Shown here one piece after another: positions 9,352 through 17,458 of a DNA stretch of 64,000 nt. Numbering within the stretch: the stretch's first letter is position 1; the number at the start of each line of letters is the position of its first letter. The position numbers were made by a program, and so were the translations under genes. This DNA is from Sporofaciens musculi (GTDB lineage Bacteria; Bacillota; Clostridia; Lachnospirales; Lachnospiraceae): positions 3,534,501 through 3,598,500 of the forward strand of contig NZ_WUQX01000001.1 in NCBI RefSeq assembly GCF_009830285.1, in the 5' to 3' direction. The notes under the pieces were generated by a model. It was not told where the DNA came from, ran no database searches, and saw only the letters and a program-made list of their open reading frames with translations.

Positions 9352-9561
9352 CTAATGTGACGCATAGTTACTGATAATCAATTCTGTTTTAGTAGAATCT
9401 TCCACTATCTCATATATCTCTGAATCAATATGAAAATTACAAATTGCTTTCCTGTTATTTGAATCCAATGATACGGTTACTGTCAATTCCTTTTCTTCAT
9501 GTTCCCCAAAGAAATCATCTACTGTTTGTTTAATTGTTTCTCTTGTCAATTCATTTTTCAT
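9352..9561 (-). CDS. small acidic protein
   Basis: About 69 residues from the ATG at 9561, which lies behind GGGAG. A TTG further up would sit too close to that site. Acidic, with no recognised domain. The start overlaps the end of the ORF upstream (ATGAAAAATGA), so the two may be translationally coupled. Confidence 0.5.
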   Translation of the reverse strand: MKNELTRETIKQTVDDFFGEHEEKELTVTVSLDSNNRKAICNFHIDSEIYEIVEDSTKTELIISNYASH

Positions 9562-9748
9562 AAATTTCAACTCCCTTATTTTTTTCCTTTTTTCTTGAAT
9601 ACATATTCTTTGGTTGTTTTATAAAAATATTCTCCTTCTGAAGAATGTCTTTTACACTTTTTCTGTAAAATCTTCTTTCCTTTAAGCTATATTCTCTAAA
9701 GGCGATATACCTAATTGCAGATATACCGCCTAAAATATCATTTCTCAA
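9551..9748 (-). CDS. small basic protein
   Basis: 65 codons from a TTG behind AAGGTAG. Strongly basic, especially at the C-terminus (YSRKKEKNKGVEIYEK). Unknown function. It overlaps the next gene by 11 bases. Confidence 0.4.
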   Translation of the reverse strand: MRNDILGGISAIRYIAFREYSLKERRFYRKSVKDILQKENIFIKQPKNMYSRKKEKNKGVEIYEK

Positions 9749-9777
9749 AAATAACTACCTTATCTCTAAGACTTATC

Positions 9778-10197
9778 CTAAGCCATGAATCCGATTGAAA
9801 CCACGTTCCTATTTCCGTCTAAATAATCATCTTCAGGGAACATATAGAGATTGATTAACCGCTCAGATGGAAATTCAAACCAATCCTCAAAATCCTGTAC
9901 ATCCTCAATCGCCTCAATCTTTGACAGGTCTATGTACATGGAACTGTTGACTTCACACGGATAAAGCGGTTTCCCATCTTCTGATTGTCCTATTGGATTC
10001 CTTTCAGTGTTTGAAAAACAAAGTAATGGCGTGGTTTTCAGTAATTCACAATTCGTGAAATACATATCGCTAAATTCAACGTCCATGTGCTTGCTGCTTT
10101 CCTCTTCATCGAGATTTCCACTGTTCAAATGAAGCTGAAAACCTCTTTTTGTTTTGTTGTGTTTTGATAATGCTACTAAGAATTCTTTTAATTCCAT
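9778..10197 (-). CDS. unknown 139-residue acidic protein
   Basis: ATG behind TGGAGGA. Acidic, soluble, with a run of aromatic and acidic residues near the end (DFEDWFEFPSE). No family recognised. Part of a run of same-strand genes between the cold-shock gene and the helicase. Confidence 0.6.
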   Translation of the reverse strand: MELKEFLVALSKHNKTKRGFQLHLNSGNLDEEESSKHMDVEFSDMYFTNCELLKTTPLLCFSNTERNPIGQSEDGKPLYPCEVNSSMYIDLSKIEAIEDVQDFEDWFEFPSERLINLYMFPEDDYLDGNRNVVSIGFMA

Positions 10198-10298
10198 TTT
10201 CGTTTATCCTCCATATTCTGATATTTTTATTATAGAGAGTCAGCTTTCACCAACTCTCAGCTATTCTATATAACTACTTCTCCAAATGTGAAGAAATC

Positions 10299-10685
10299 TT
10301 ATGCTACTTCTTCACTTGTAGAAAAACCTGCATATAAAGCCAAATCTAGGAAAGACATGCCTTGTTCATCTGACTGGATCACATTCTTTCCATCTACTAC
10401 GAGATACTTCTTGGCACCATGGGAATCCTTTATCGTTTTTATATGCAATCCTTCATCTTTCAAGGCATCCTTTACCATCTGCATTGTAAGAATAGGCACG
10501 ACATTGACCGCTATTTCTCTGCCATCCTTGAGCGTTTCAACCTCAAAATCCACAATGTCATTTTCTTCCAGATAACGGTAGCCATCCATTTTAATGCCTG
10601 TATAGTGGACAAAATAATCCTTGTCACTTGATGAAATGAACCCCCAGCCCTTAGACTTGTTGAAAAATTTTACCATCGCTTTCAT
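10299..10685 (-). CDS. cold-shock domain protein with extra C-terminal domain
   Basis: 128 residues. Residues 1 to about 65 form a cold-shock (CspA-like OB) domain with the RNP1-type segment KGWGFIS and RNP2-type DYFVHYTGI. The remaining 60 residues are not part of normal Csp proteins, which are about 66-70 residues long. Probable single-stranded nucleic-acid binding protein or RNA chaperone. ATG behind AAGGAG. A second cold-shock protein is at 30060-30326. Confidence 0.8.
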   Translation of the reverse strand: MKAMVKFFNKSKGWGFISSSDKDYFVHYTGIKMDGYRYLEENDIVDFEVETLKDGREIAVNVVPILTMQMVKDALKDEGLHIKTIKDSHGAKKYLVVDGKNVIQSDEQGMSFLDLALYAGFSTSEEVA

Positions 10686-10859
10686 AATTTTGTTCTCCTT
10701 TTCTTCGTGTATTTTTTTATATGACAGGCAGCATTTATATGGGATACTGCCTTGTAATATACTTCTATTTCTGTCAAATTATTTTTTTTGCAATCCAACA
10801 TTTAGCATGTTGTTTTGTGATATCTTCAACCTCTTTCTATTCCGAAATATCAACGCTTG

Positions 10860-11147
10860 TCATACAGAAAGCAAATTAAGCGTGTATGTACCATCATATT
10901 TCTCAATGTTTTCAATGGAATCCTCATCAATGCATATGGAAGCTGTCACTCTGTTTTCTTCGTCTCTGGACACAAGATATAGTTCTGAACAATCGTCCTC
11001 CTCTAATTCAAGTGTAGCCTTTTGCATGTTGATGGAAATTCCATAGTGATCCGATGGAGAAATATTGACATATTTTCCTTTAAATGCAGCTACTAATTCT
11101 TTTACTGTTACTTCTCTTGTTTCTGTTGCTTCCGTTGTGTTCATCAT
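10860..11147 (-). CDS. unknown 95-residue acidic protein
   Basis: ATG behind AAAGGAGA. Contains a TVKELVAAFKGKYVNIS segment and many acidic residues. Soluble, no recognised domain. About 100 bp downstream of the HTH gene on the same strand. Confidence 0.55.
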   Translation of the reverse strand: MMNTTEATETREVTVKELVAAFKGKYVNISPSDHYGISINMQKATLELEEDDCSELYLVSRDEENRVTASICIDEDSIENIEKYDGTYTLNLLSV

Positions 11148-11245
11148 TTTCTTTAATCTCCTTTGGTTTTTATTTTTGTGAGTGGATATTGGGATATTGC
11201 TTTATGCTTTATATCCACTTATTATTTACTTCTATATTTCTATTC

Positions 11246-11530
11246 TTAACTATCTAATTCACGCAATAAATCTAAACTAACTTTTCTACGCTTTCCTTTT
11301 GACTCCGTATTCTGCCTTTTTGCAATAGTATTCCACTGTGGAATAACTACGGCATCCAGATATTCTGATAAAAGTTTTACATCAGATTCTTTTAACGAGT
11401 TCAAACCACCTTTAAATCTGGATAGATTATTTACATCCAAGCCTATATTTAATGCGATTGCTTTTAACATCAATCCTTTATTGGTAATCTCAATTAGCTT
11501 GTTTCGTATTGATTCATTGTTGTATGCCAT
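11246..11530 (-). CDS. HTH (XRE-like) DNA-binding protein
   Basis: 94 residues, ATG behind GGAGG. The segment MLKAIALNIGLDVNNLSRF at about residues 20-39 fits a helix-turn-helix, followed by LKESDVKLLSEYL, typical of phage and plasmid XRE regulators. It sits immediately downstream of tubZ and may control the partition operon. The tail is basic. Confidence 0.6.
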   Translation of the reverse strand: MAYNNESIRNKLIEITNKGLMLKAIALNIGLDVNNLSRFKGGLNSLKESDVKLLSEYLDAVVIPQWNTIAKRQNTESKGKRRKVSLDLLRELDS

Positions 11531-11657
11531 TACCTATATCCTCCACTTCCTTTTCCAAGTATGGAATTAGTATATTCTGACCACGATGAAATATTTACTG
11601 ATTATCTGTGACTAGCTATTACCAATCCCTTATTAACTCTGATTGATTCTGACTATC

Positions 11658-12722
11658 TTATAAAAACAATAAATCCCTTGTAGACTTTCTCTTCTCAGTT
11701 TTCGGCTTTTCAGCGGTAATATCTCCCAAAAAGTCAATACTTCCTGTTAATTTACGTTCACTTGTAGCTGTCAAATTTCTTTTAATCGTGTCTTTATTGT
11801 CCTCAATCTTCTGTTTGATTTCTTCCAACTTCTTATATGGAAGAGAACAACCTGATATTGCTAATACTGTCGCATCAGATTCCCACCCCTCAAATGTAGC
11901 AAGTGGTTTTCCAACACTTTCAATTATTTCATTCAGTCTCACATTGTTATTAGAATTTACCAATGCTATGTTCGCCACTACACCATCATTCTCCAACGGC
12001 ACATATATATTATCCCTAATCCTTTCAATCACTGTTTGAGTAGCTGCTTTATCAGAGCCTTGCTTATTCACAATGCAAACTCCCCTTTGTGATAGAACAT
12101 TCTCAATTTCTGCCCGATCAACCACGCCCCTTGTAGATGTTGTCTCACAATTCAAAAACGCATCCAGATAACAAGCGAACTGTTCATTCAGAACTAATTT
12201 TTCTTTATTTTTATTGTTATCAATAATGAAGGTCGCACCACCGCCCTCTATGGTTTCTAATTCCTGGAAAAACTCATAGCAGTTCATATACTCTTTCATA
12301 CTGGCATTATCATCAGGTGTACACGTTACCACACAAATGATTTTATCCGTTTCCGCTTGTAATCTCATTTTTATAGCTGGCACAATCGCACTACCCGAAC
12401 CACCACCAGAACTTCCCATAAGGAAGATAACCCTACAATCCTTGAATCTTTCCTTAATCTCATTGATAAGCAAGTCAAAATTCTCACAGTTATTTTCTGC
12501 TAACAACTGTTTTGCCTTTTTACGTTCCTTGCTACTTCCGTATCCACCCAAAATATGGTATTTGCTTTCTTCCGGTATATCCAAACCATTCAAATCTGAT
12601 TGAGCCGTATTCGCTGCCATAATAGGATATTCCTTTACATGAACACTCTTAGCCATATTACCGCCCATCTGCCCTAAACCTACAAAACCATACCATCCCT
12701 TAACATTCATTGTTGTATCCAT
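11658..12722 (-). CDS. tubZ: TubZ-like tubulin/FtsZ family GTPase (type III partition)
   Basis: 354 residues from the ATG at 12722, behind GGAGGAAGAAAAGA. The N-terminal nucleotide loop is VGLGQMGGN (14-22) and the tubulin signature is GSSGGGSGSA (103-112). These are the GTP-binding hallmarks of FtsZ/TubZ. The C-terminus is basic and low-complexity (KPKTEKRKSTRD), as in TubZ, where the tail contacts TubR-DNA. TubZ forms treadmilling filaments that separate plasmid or phage-plasmid copies. The gene just upstream is a winged-helix protein, the usual TubR position. The usual acidic T7-loop residue is not obvious (NNNVRLNEI). Confidence 0.85.
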   Translation of the reverse strand: MDTTMNVKGWYGFVGLGQMGGNMAKSVHVKEYPIMAANTAQSDLNGLDIPEESKYHILGGYGSSKERKKAKQLLAENNCENFDLLINEIKERFKDCRVIFLMGSSGGGSGSAIVPAIKMRLQAETDKIICVVTCTPDDNASMKEYMNCYEFFQELETIEGGGATFIIDNNKNKEKLVLNEQFACYLDAFLNCETTSTRGVVDRAEIENVLSQRGVCIVNKQGSDKAATQTVIERIRDNIYVPLENDGVVANIALVNSNNNVRLNEIIESVGKPLATFEGWESDATVLAISGCSLPYKKLEEIKQKIEDNKDTIKRNLTATSERKLTGSIDFLGDITAEKPKTEKRKSTRDLLFL

Positions 12723-12993
12723 TCTTTTCTTCCTCCATATCATCATATTTTTTTAGTAGCTCCAAACCTAATTCATTGATATAATAGCTGTTTGCCCTTT
12801 CTACTTTGACACCAGATTCAACCAAATTTCTTTTCTCAAGAATCTTTATATGCTTGTACAATGTATTAGGCTTATTTCTTCCTTCTTGCTCTGAAAGTTC
12901 TATCGCTGTCATGCCCCTTATACAGTTAGTAGCTTTATTTTTTCTTAAAAGTTGCATAATCACATACTGTGTTCTGACTAACTCTTCATTCAC
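12700..12993 (-). CDS. TubR-like winged-helix DNA-binding adaptor
   Basis: 97 residues from the GTG at 12993, behind AAGGTGAT. Helices and the wing fit an ArsR/MarR-like fold: YVIMQLLRKNK, the recognition segment EGRNKPNTLYKHIKILEKR, then a wing ending in ANSYYI. The end overlaps the tubZ start by 23 bases, implying coupled translation. By position and fold this is the centromere-binding adaptor and autorepressor of the TubZ system. An ordinary MarR-type regulator is the alternative. Confidence 0.7.
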   Translation of the reverse strand: MNEELVRTQYVIMQLLRKNKATNCIRGMTAIELSEQEGRNKPNTLYKHIKILEKRNLVESGVKVERANSYYINELGLELLKKYDDMEEEKNGYNNEC

Positions 12994-13090
12994 TCTTATC
13001 ACCTTCTTTCTTTTAATGATATTCTCTTTTTGTTTCTTACCAACTTGGATTAATTATGGTAAAAATTATAGGCTTTTCAGCCTTTTGCAC

Positions 13091-13201
13091 CTAAGATGTA
13101 TCATATTTTTCTCCATCAGAAACCACTTTCTTCCTTATATAAGGGAACACGATCCACTTATCTACATTCCTTCTCTTACCACTTCTCCATTTTTCTTTCA
13201 T
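13091..13201 (-). CDS. 36-residue basic small ORF
   Basis: ATG overlaps the stop of the ORF upstream (CGATGA) and has GGGGGA six bases ahead. Very basic N-terminus (MKEKWRSGKRRNVDKW). Unknown. The overlap and ribosome site support it in spite of its size. Confidence 0.45.
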   Translation of the reverse strand: MKEKWRSGKRRNVDKWIVFPYIRKKVVSDGEKYDTS

Positions 13202-13332
13202 CGAAATCCCCCTTGTGAAATTTTCAATGTGCTTTCATAAATATCATTCTCTTTTTTGATTGGATTAAGTTGCTTAATTTTATCAATATAATGTTGTACT
13301 TCTCTTTTTGTAATTTTCTTTGTAATATCCAT
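13198..13332 (-). CDS. 44-residue small ORF upstream of tubR
   Basis: Starts MDITKKITKREVQHYIDKI, helical and charged. No clear ribosome site, but its end carries the GGGGGA used by the following 36-residue ORF. Same direction as tubRZ. Confidence 0.4.
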   Translation of the reverse strand: MDITKKITKREVQHYIDKIKQLNPIKKENDIYESTLKISQGGFR

Positions 13333-13540
13333 AGATTTAACAAAAGCTAGATATTATAAATTTTTTCTTCCAACACTAAAAAGAGTATATTAATGAATGT
13401 TTCATCATAATAAATGAAACGTCACTTTCAATATGGTAACTATTCCTATGGAAATTTTGGCAGAATCGCCCATAACGCTTGAAAATCAGATAAAGCTGTG
13501 TGATAATACAAGTGAGCGATTTTGCTCTTAGTTATGTAAT
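13333..13540. promoter_or_regulatory. tubRZ upstream region with palindrome; possible centromere
   Basis: AT-rich, no gene. A 7-bp inverted repeat, GTTTCAT/ATGAAAC, lies at 13399-13420. TubC centromeres normally lie upstream of tubR and consist of several direct repeats. I see only this one palindrome and no clear iteron series, so the assignment is weak. Confidence 0.35.
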
Positions 13541-13583
13541 AGACCTGTCCGATGGTGTTGGCGCACCGTTTGAGGAGAGGTCT
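13541..13583. other. nested hairpin
   Basis: AGACCT (13541-13546) pairs with AGGTCT (13578-13583), and inside them GGTG pairs with CACC. A TTTTG follows on the plus strand. Could be a plus-strand terminator or the leader structure of an SOS-controlled transcript. Confidence 0.45.
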
Positions 13584-13612
13584 TTTGTATTTCCTTGATG
13601 GTTATTATATAT

Positions 13613-13654
13613 CGAATGTATGTTCTTGTCAAGCAAAAATCGAATGTTTGTTCT
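13613..13654. promoter_or_regulatory. two LexA/DinR-type SOS boxes
   Basis: CGAATGTATGTTCT (13613-13626) and CGAATGTTTGTTCT (13641-13654), 28 bp apart centre to centre. Both resemble the Gram-positive DinR box CGAAC-N4-GTTCG, with one weaker half-site each. They suggest that a transcript from here, probably leftward toward tubRZ, is derepressed by DNA damage. No large ORF covers the region. Confidence 0.6.
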
Positions 13655-13828
13655 GTTTTTTTATTGGGAATTTGAGAAAAATGGTATATTTTTGATGGTG
13701 ATAACTTTCCAAAAATTTTATCCAAAATTAGTACAAAGAAAAATGTAAATCTATATTAATAAAACTCGGACATTTATATAAAGCTTTTCAATGAATAACC
13801 AACAAATGAAACTTTTATTAAATGCTAA

Positions 13829-13855
13829 AGGCGATACTTCAAAATAGTATCGCCT
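13829..13855 (-). terminator. hairpin after the SEFIR gene
   Basis: AGGCGATACT (13829-13838) pairs perfectly over 10 bp with AGTATCGCCT (13846-13855), with a 7-base loop. It lies downstream of the SEFIR gene on the minus strand. Only a weak T run follows. Confidence 0.6.
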
Positions 13856-13901
13856 CACCGAAACATCCTCAATAATATTCACCGCCATAAAACTATCTCC
13901 T

Positions 13902-14761
13902 TTAAGCAGAGAATTCTTCTTTTAACCTCTTAATCGCATTTAATAAATCATCATAACCTTCATCCCTAGACAGATCCACACAATAACGAGATTTCAGAAA
14001 ATTAGGCAATGGCAATTCACCGTTATCGCCATGCTCAAATATCACTGGTATATATTTTCTTTGTAATGGTTCATTTTTAATCTCCGATATTATCATTTCT
14101 GACTCATATCCCACGCCACCCATACGTTTATTTGCTTTCTCTGCATAGTCTTCATTACAAACAATAATTATTGAATCTATTTCATCAGACGTAAGAAAAT
14201 GTTCCATAAAATAATTCATATCTTGTCCAGGATGTAAGTCTTTCCTGTCATACACAACATTAATTCCATCTTTCTCTAATTTATTAATCAAACTAAAAAC
14301 ATTTTGCTGATTAGAAGGGGGATTCCAACTATAAGAAATAAAAATTTTAGGTTTATTAATATAATTCCCTTGAAGATATGGCTTCAACTCTTCTAGCTTT
14401 GTCTTTTTTATTGTCCAATGTGTCCTGTTCCATTCCCATGTACCCATATCAAGTAATTCAGTAAGTTGCATTAAATTATCAAAAGTAATTACTTGTCCTG
14501 TAAGTTCATAATCAATTTTAATGCCTTTTTGATAGATATCTATATTTTTTATAAACCCTACATATCCTTCTGATTTATGGAATTTTTCATATGTAAATAA
14601 ACAAGGGATTGTCTTTAATTCATTTATTGCTCTTGGGGACAAAGTTGAATACTTTTCTTTTAACTCAGGTAAAATATATTCTGTAAGACAACGTTCAGGT
14701 TCTAAAAAGCTGGCGACTTAGTCCAAGCAGTACCGTCGGATGTTATTAATAAATTAATCAT
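13902..14761 (-). CDS. SEFIR/TIR-domain protein, interrupted by a frameshift
   Basis: The main frame (to 14642) lacks a good start. An ATG at 14761 behind AAAGGGGG opens MIINLLITSDGTAWTKSPA and would join it if the T5 run at 14704-14708 were T6. The total is then exactly 287 codons including the stop. The C-terminal part carries a SEFIR/TIR fold: KPKIFISYSWNPPSNQQNVF, then VVYDRKDLHPGQD and SIIIVCNEDY. TIR/SEFIR proteins on mobile elements are often NAD-consuming or signalling anti-phage effectors, but I see no dedicated partner here. Apparently a single-gene unit. Confidence 0.7.
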
Positions 14762-14961
14762 AATTTTATGCCCCCTTTACAAAATGAAATTTCAATTTAA
14801 ACCATATACTTTCTTAAACAACATTCTCTCTATAAATACATAGCCTAACAAAAACTCACACAATTAACATAATCTTCCCAAAAACAATAATAATCTTTTA
14901 TTTTATAGCTTAATTAGCGATATCGGGCTACTAACTTTGCCTAACTTAACTTTATATTCCT

Positions 14962-15522
14962 TTATTTAATATTTATTTCAGAAAAGTCAATTTCAAAATC
15001 TTCATATATTCCTGCCTTGACTTTATCAGAAAAAGCATATTCTTCTAGTGAATCCCGTTGGAAATCATATACCGTAATCCGATTCTTTTCAAAATCTACA
15101 ATCCAATATTCCCTAACTCCTGCCGTACCATATTTAAGCAGCTTCTTATAATAATCCATCTGCTTACTGCCAGGAGATACAATTTCAATAATCCAATCCG
15201 GTGCCCCATGGCATCCCTTTTCATCTAGCTTTGAAGGATCGCAAATAACCGAAATGTCGGGTTCTACATAATTGATATCATCATTATTCAAGAATACTGC
15301 AAATGGGGCAATATTTACTTCACAGTTTCCTTGGTGTATGTCAATATAATCTGCAATCTTTCTACTTAATGATAATAACAATCTTTGATGTGTTCTACTT
15401 GGTGTCGCAAGATAATATATCTGCCCTTCAATCAATTCTGCCCTCTCACCTTCTGGCAGAGCATATATATCATCTATTGTATAGGTTTCTTTGCAAGTCT
15501 CTTCTTTTCTTACTACATTCAT
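14962..15522 (-). CDS. Uma2-family (DUF820) PD-(D/E)XK nuclease-like protein
   Basis: 186 residues from the ATG at 15522, behind GGAGGTG. Typical family segments are IDDIYALPEGERAELIEGQI, then YVEPDISVIC and GAPDWIIEIVSPGSKQMDYY with the D...E-V-S core, followed by KLLKYGTAGVREYWIVD. The family is predicted to be a restriction-like nuclease but its role is largely unknown. Isolated gene between the SEFIR and XRE genes. Confidence 0.85.
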   Translation of the reverse strand: MNVVRKEETCKETYTIDDIYALPEGERAELIEGQIYYLATPSRTHQRLLLSLSRKIADYIDIHQGNCEVNIAPFAVFLNNDDINYVEPDISVICDPSKLDEKGCHGAPDWIIEIVSPGSKQMDYYKKLLKYGTAGVREYWIVDFEKNRITVYDFQRDSLEEYAFSDKVKAGIYEDFEIDFSEINIK

Positions 15523-15669
15523 CCGCTGCACCTCCGATCTTGGTTAATATTATAAGGGACTAGGACAGAGAATACAACTCATTTATTGATTTCCCCCTTA
15601 TCTGTTCTTTCCACTAAATAATCAATGGAACCGTTTTGGCTTCTATCCGTTTAAATTTCTTTCTAAGTC

Positions 15670-15915
15670 TCAGATATCATATCCTTGGAAAAACGCATTA
15701 AAATCACATGAAAAAATTTTAGTTAAAGCTATAAGCAAGTCTACACTCGGATTATTCAATCCCATTTCAACCTTGCTATATGTGCCTGTGGAGATTTCAA
15801 CATTCTCTACCTGTAATTTCGCTACGATATCTTTATTTCTTAAACCTTTCTCTATCCTTAATCTTTTTATATTTTCTCCCACCAAATGATTTGTCCGTTG
15901 GTTAATCCTTTCCAT
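15670..15915 (-). CDS. XRE-family repressor, copy 1
   Basis: 81 residues of Cro/CI-type helix-turn-helix: NIKRLRIEKGLRNKDIVAKL followed by ISTGTYSKVEMGLNNPSVD. Closely related to the protein at 16018-16254 (the first 10 residues are identical), so the pair arose by tandem duplication. Each copy has two copies of a CCAAAAT-type operator just upstream, implying autoregulation and cross-talk. Confidence 0.85.
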   Translation of the reverse strand: MERINQRTNHLVGENIKRLRIEKGLRNKDIVAKLQVENVEISTGTYSKVEMGLNNPSVDLLIALTKIFSCDFNAFFQGYDI

Positions 15916-15938
15916 ACTATCACCTCTATAAAAACAAT

Positions 15939-15979
15939 ATCTAAAATAGAAGGAAAAGTGATTCCAAAATAGCAGGATA
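15939..15979 (-). promoter_or_regulatory. paired operators upstream of XRE copy 1
   Basis: ATCTAAAATAGAAGGAAA (15939-15956) and TTCCAAAATAGCAGGATA (15962-15979), 23 bp apart. They match the pair at 16279-16319 in sequence and spacing. Confidence 0.7.
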
Positions 15980-16017
15980 ATATTTTCCCATAGTTTTGCA
16001 CATAATAATAGGGAGCT

Positions 16018-16254
16018 TTACTTTTGGAAAAATGAATCATAACTGCATGATAATATATCCGTCAATGCAATTAACAGATCCACACTGGGATTATTTCTGC
16101 CAGTCTCAATCTTACTATAAGTGCCAGTAGATATATCCACTCCATGTAATTGAAGCTGTGCGACAATCTCCTTGTTTTTCAACCCTTTTTCCAACCTTAG
16201 CCTTCTGATGTTTGTCCCTACTATGTGGTTTGTCCGTTGATTTATTCTTTCCAT
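16018..16254 (-). CDS. XRE-family repressor, copy 2
   Basis: 78 residues. Same architecture as its neighbour: NIRRLRLEKGLKNKEIVAQL then ISTGTYSKIETGRNNPSVD. It is divergent from the plus-strand membrane protein at 16373, so the paired operators between them probably control both directions. Confidence 0.85.
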   Translation of the reverse strand: MERINQRTNHIVGTNIRRLRLEKGLKNKEIVAQLQLHGVDISTGTYSKIETGRNNPSVDLLIALTDILSCSYDSFFQK

Positions 16255-16278
16255 ATTTCACCATCCCGATAAAATTGT

Positions 16279-16319
16279 ATCCAAAATGGCAGGAAATTCG
16301 ATTCCAAAATGGCAGGAAA
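16279..16319. promoter_or_regulatory. paired operators between XRE copy 2 and the divergent gene
   Basis: ATCCAAAATGGCAGGAAA (16279-16296) and TTCCAAAATGGCAGGAAA (16302-16319): 17 of 18 bases identical, starts 23 bp apart. This is a two-turn spacing suited to cooperative dimers on one face of the helix. Confidence 0.75.
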
Positions 16320-16372
16320 TGTGATATTCTATGACTTATAGATATAAAATATGGCTTTAGTGAGGTATGTAT

Positions 16373-16879
16373 ATGAAAAAGAAATGGATCACTCTGTTTA
16401 TTATATCTGTAACTATAGGTATTCTGGCTTGTTTACAATGGGGAAGTAAAATAATGGATACATTAACCCCTAATCCTCATTTTGCCCCACTAACCCAACA
16501 CCCCATAAATAAATCCGAAACCACTGAGGACAATATACCCCTGATAGAAGGATATAGCAGTACGATCGAGAGTTTTAGGAATGGATATGTTCAAGATGTT
16601 TCTATTTTGTCACACCGGATATTTATACCAGACAAGGAAGAATTTGCCAGAGAAGTTATTCAAATGATAATAGATAACTCGTTAAAAGGGATTTTGTTTT
16701 CTTATGATATCAATGGGTATCCAAATGAATTGCATATAACTGTTTATCTAAATGAGGCTGCCCATAGGCGCGGGAATAGCAGCTTTAAGATTTCTTATAC
16801 ACAGGATATTCAGAATGGATTTAGGTATAATATTAAAGATGATCTGGAGAAATTTAGCTTGGAGATATTTGAGGAATAG
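16373..16879 (+). CDS. membrane-anchored or secreted unknown protein
   Basis: 168 residues from MKKKWITLF, behind GTGAGG. One N-terminal hydrophobic segment (about 5-24), then a Pro/Thr/Asn-rich linker and a soluble domain of about 110 residues ending FSLEIFEE. No recognised family. Expressed divergently from XRE copy 2. Confidence 0.65.
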   Translation: MKKKWITLFIISVTIGILACLQWGSKIMDTLTPNPHFAPLTQHPINKSETTEDNIPLIEGYSSTIESFRNGYVQDVSILSHRIFIPDKEEFAREVIQMIIDNSLKGILFSYDINGYPNELHITVYLNEAAHRRGNSSFKISYTQDIQNGFRYNIKDDLEKFSLEIFEE

Positions 16880-16886
16880 TAAAAGG

Positions 16887-16923
16887 GGTTAGCCATTTTG
16901 TTATTGTTTCATGGCTAACCTTT
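16887..16923 (+). terminator. rho-independent terminator
   Basis: GGTTAGCCAT (16887-16896) pairs over 10 bp with ATGGCTAACC (16911-16920), followed by TTT. It closes the plus-strand gene ending at 16879. Confidence 0.75.
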
Positions 16924-17040
16924 ACTGTGGATATTTTAAATTTTTGTTATGGATTACAATGGTCTGAAATAATTTCCATATTCCTATCAGAAATTCTTAT
17001 ATTTTGTGGGTTTTCTGTAGTAATACGGGTTGCAATAATA

Positions 17041-17458
17041 TTATAATTCTATTTTTTTATGATTAGCTCTATTTCCAATAAACTCCATAACTTCTTTATT
17101 ACATTCAATAGAATCTAAAAATTCTTTTGGGATTTCTTTCATCGAATCTATTAACAACCACGTCATATTACTATCTTCCTTATATTTATCCGGAGTATAT
17201 TTTTGTAAGTTTTTTTTGTGTCTTAAATATTTCACCACTCTTATAGTCATAATCTTCTACATGACACCAATAGCAAACCGGGAAATTACCAAGAACCAAA
17301 ATTACATATTCAGGCTGATCTGCAATAGCTTTATCCGTAGAGTATGTTACTTTCCCATTCATAAGAAAATATCCCAAATGAATTGACAGTATATCCTGAG
17401 AAGTTAATGAATCCCTTTCTCCTTTATAGTTTGATAATTTTAGCAAACGAATATCCAT
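17041..17458 (-). CDS. unknown 138-residue protein, split by one extra A
   Basis: Two overlapping frames (17186-17458 and 17041-17250) become one 139-codon ORF if the A8 run at 17210-17217 (T8 on the top strand) is A7. The junction then reads KTQKNLQKYTPDKYKED. Start ATG is behind GGAAAGGA. The N-terminal part contains a CYWCHVEDYDY segment. No family recognised. Confidence 0.6.

Noticed and set aside
13528..13725. 65-codon minus-strand ORF
   Set aside because: It runs through the hairpin and both SOS boxes, has no ribosome site and no coding-like composition.
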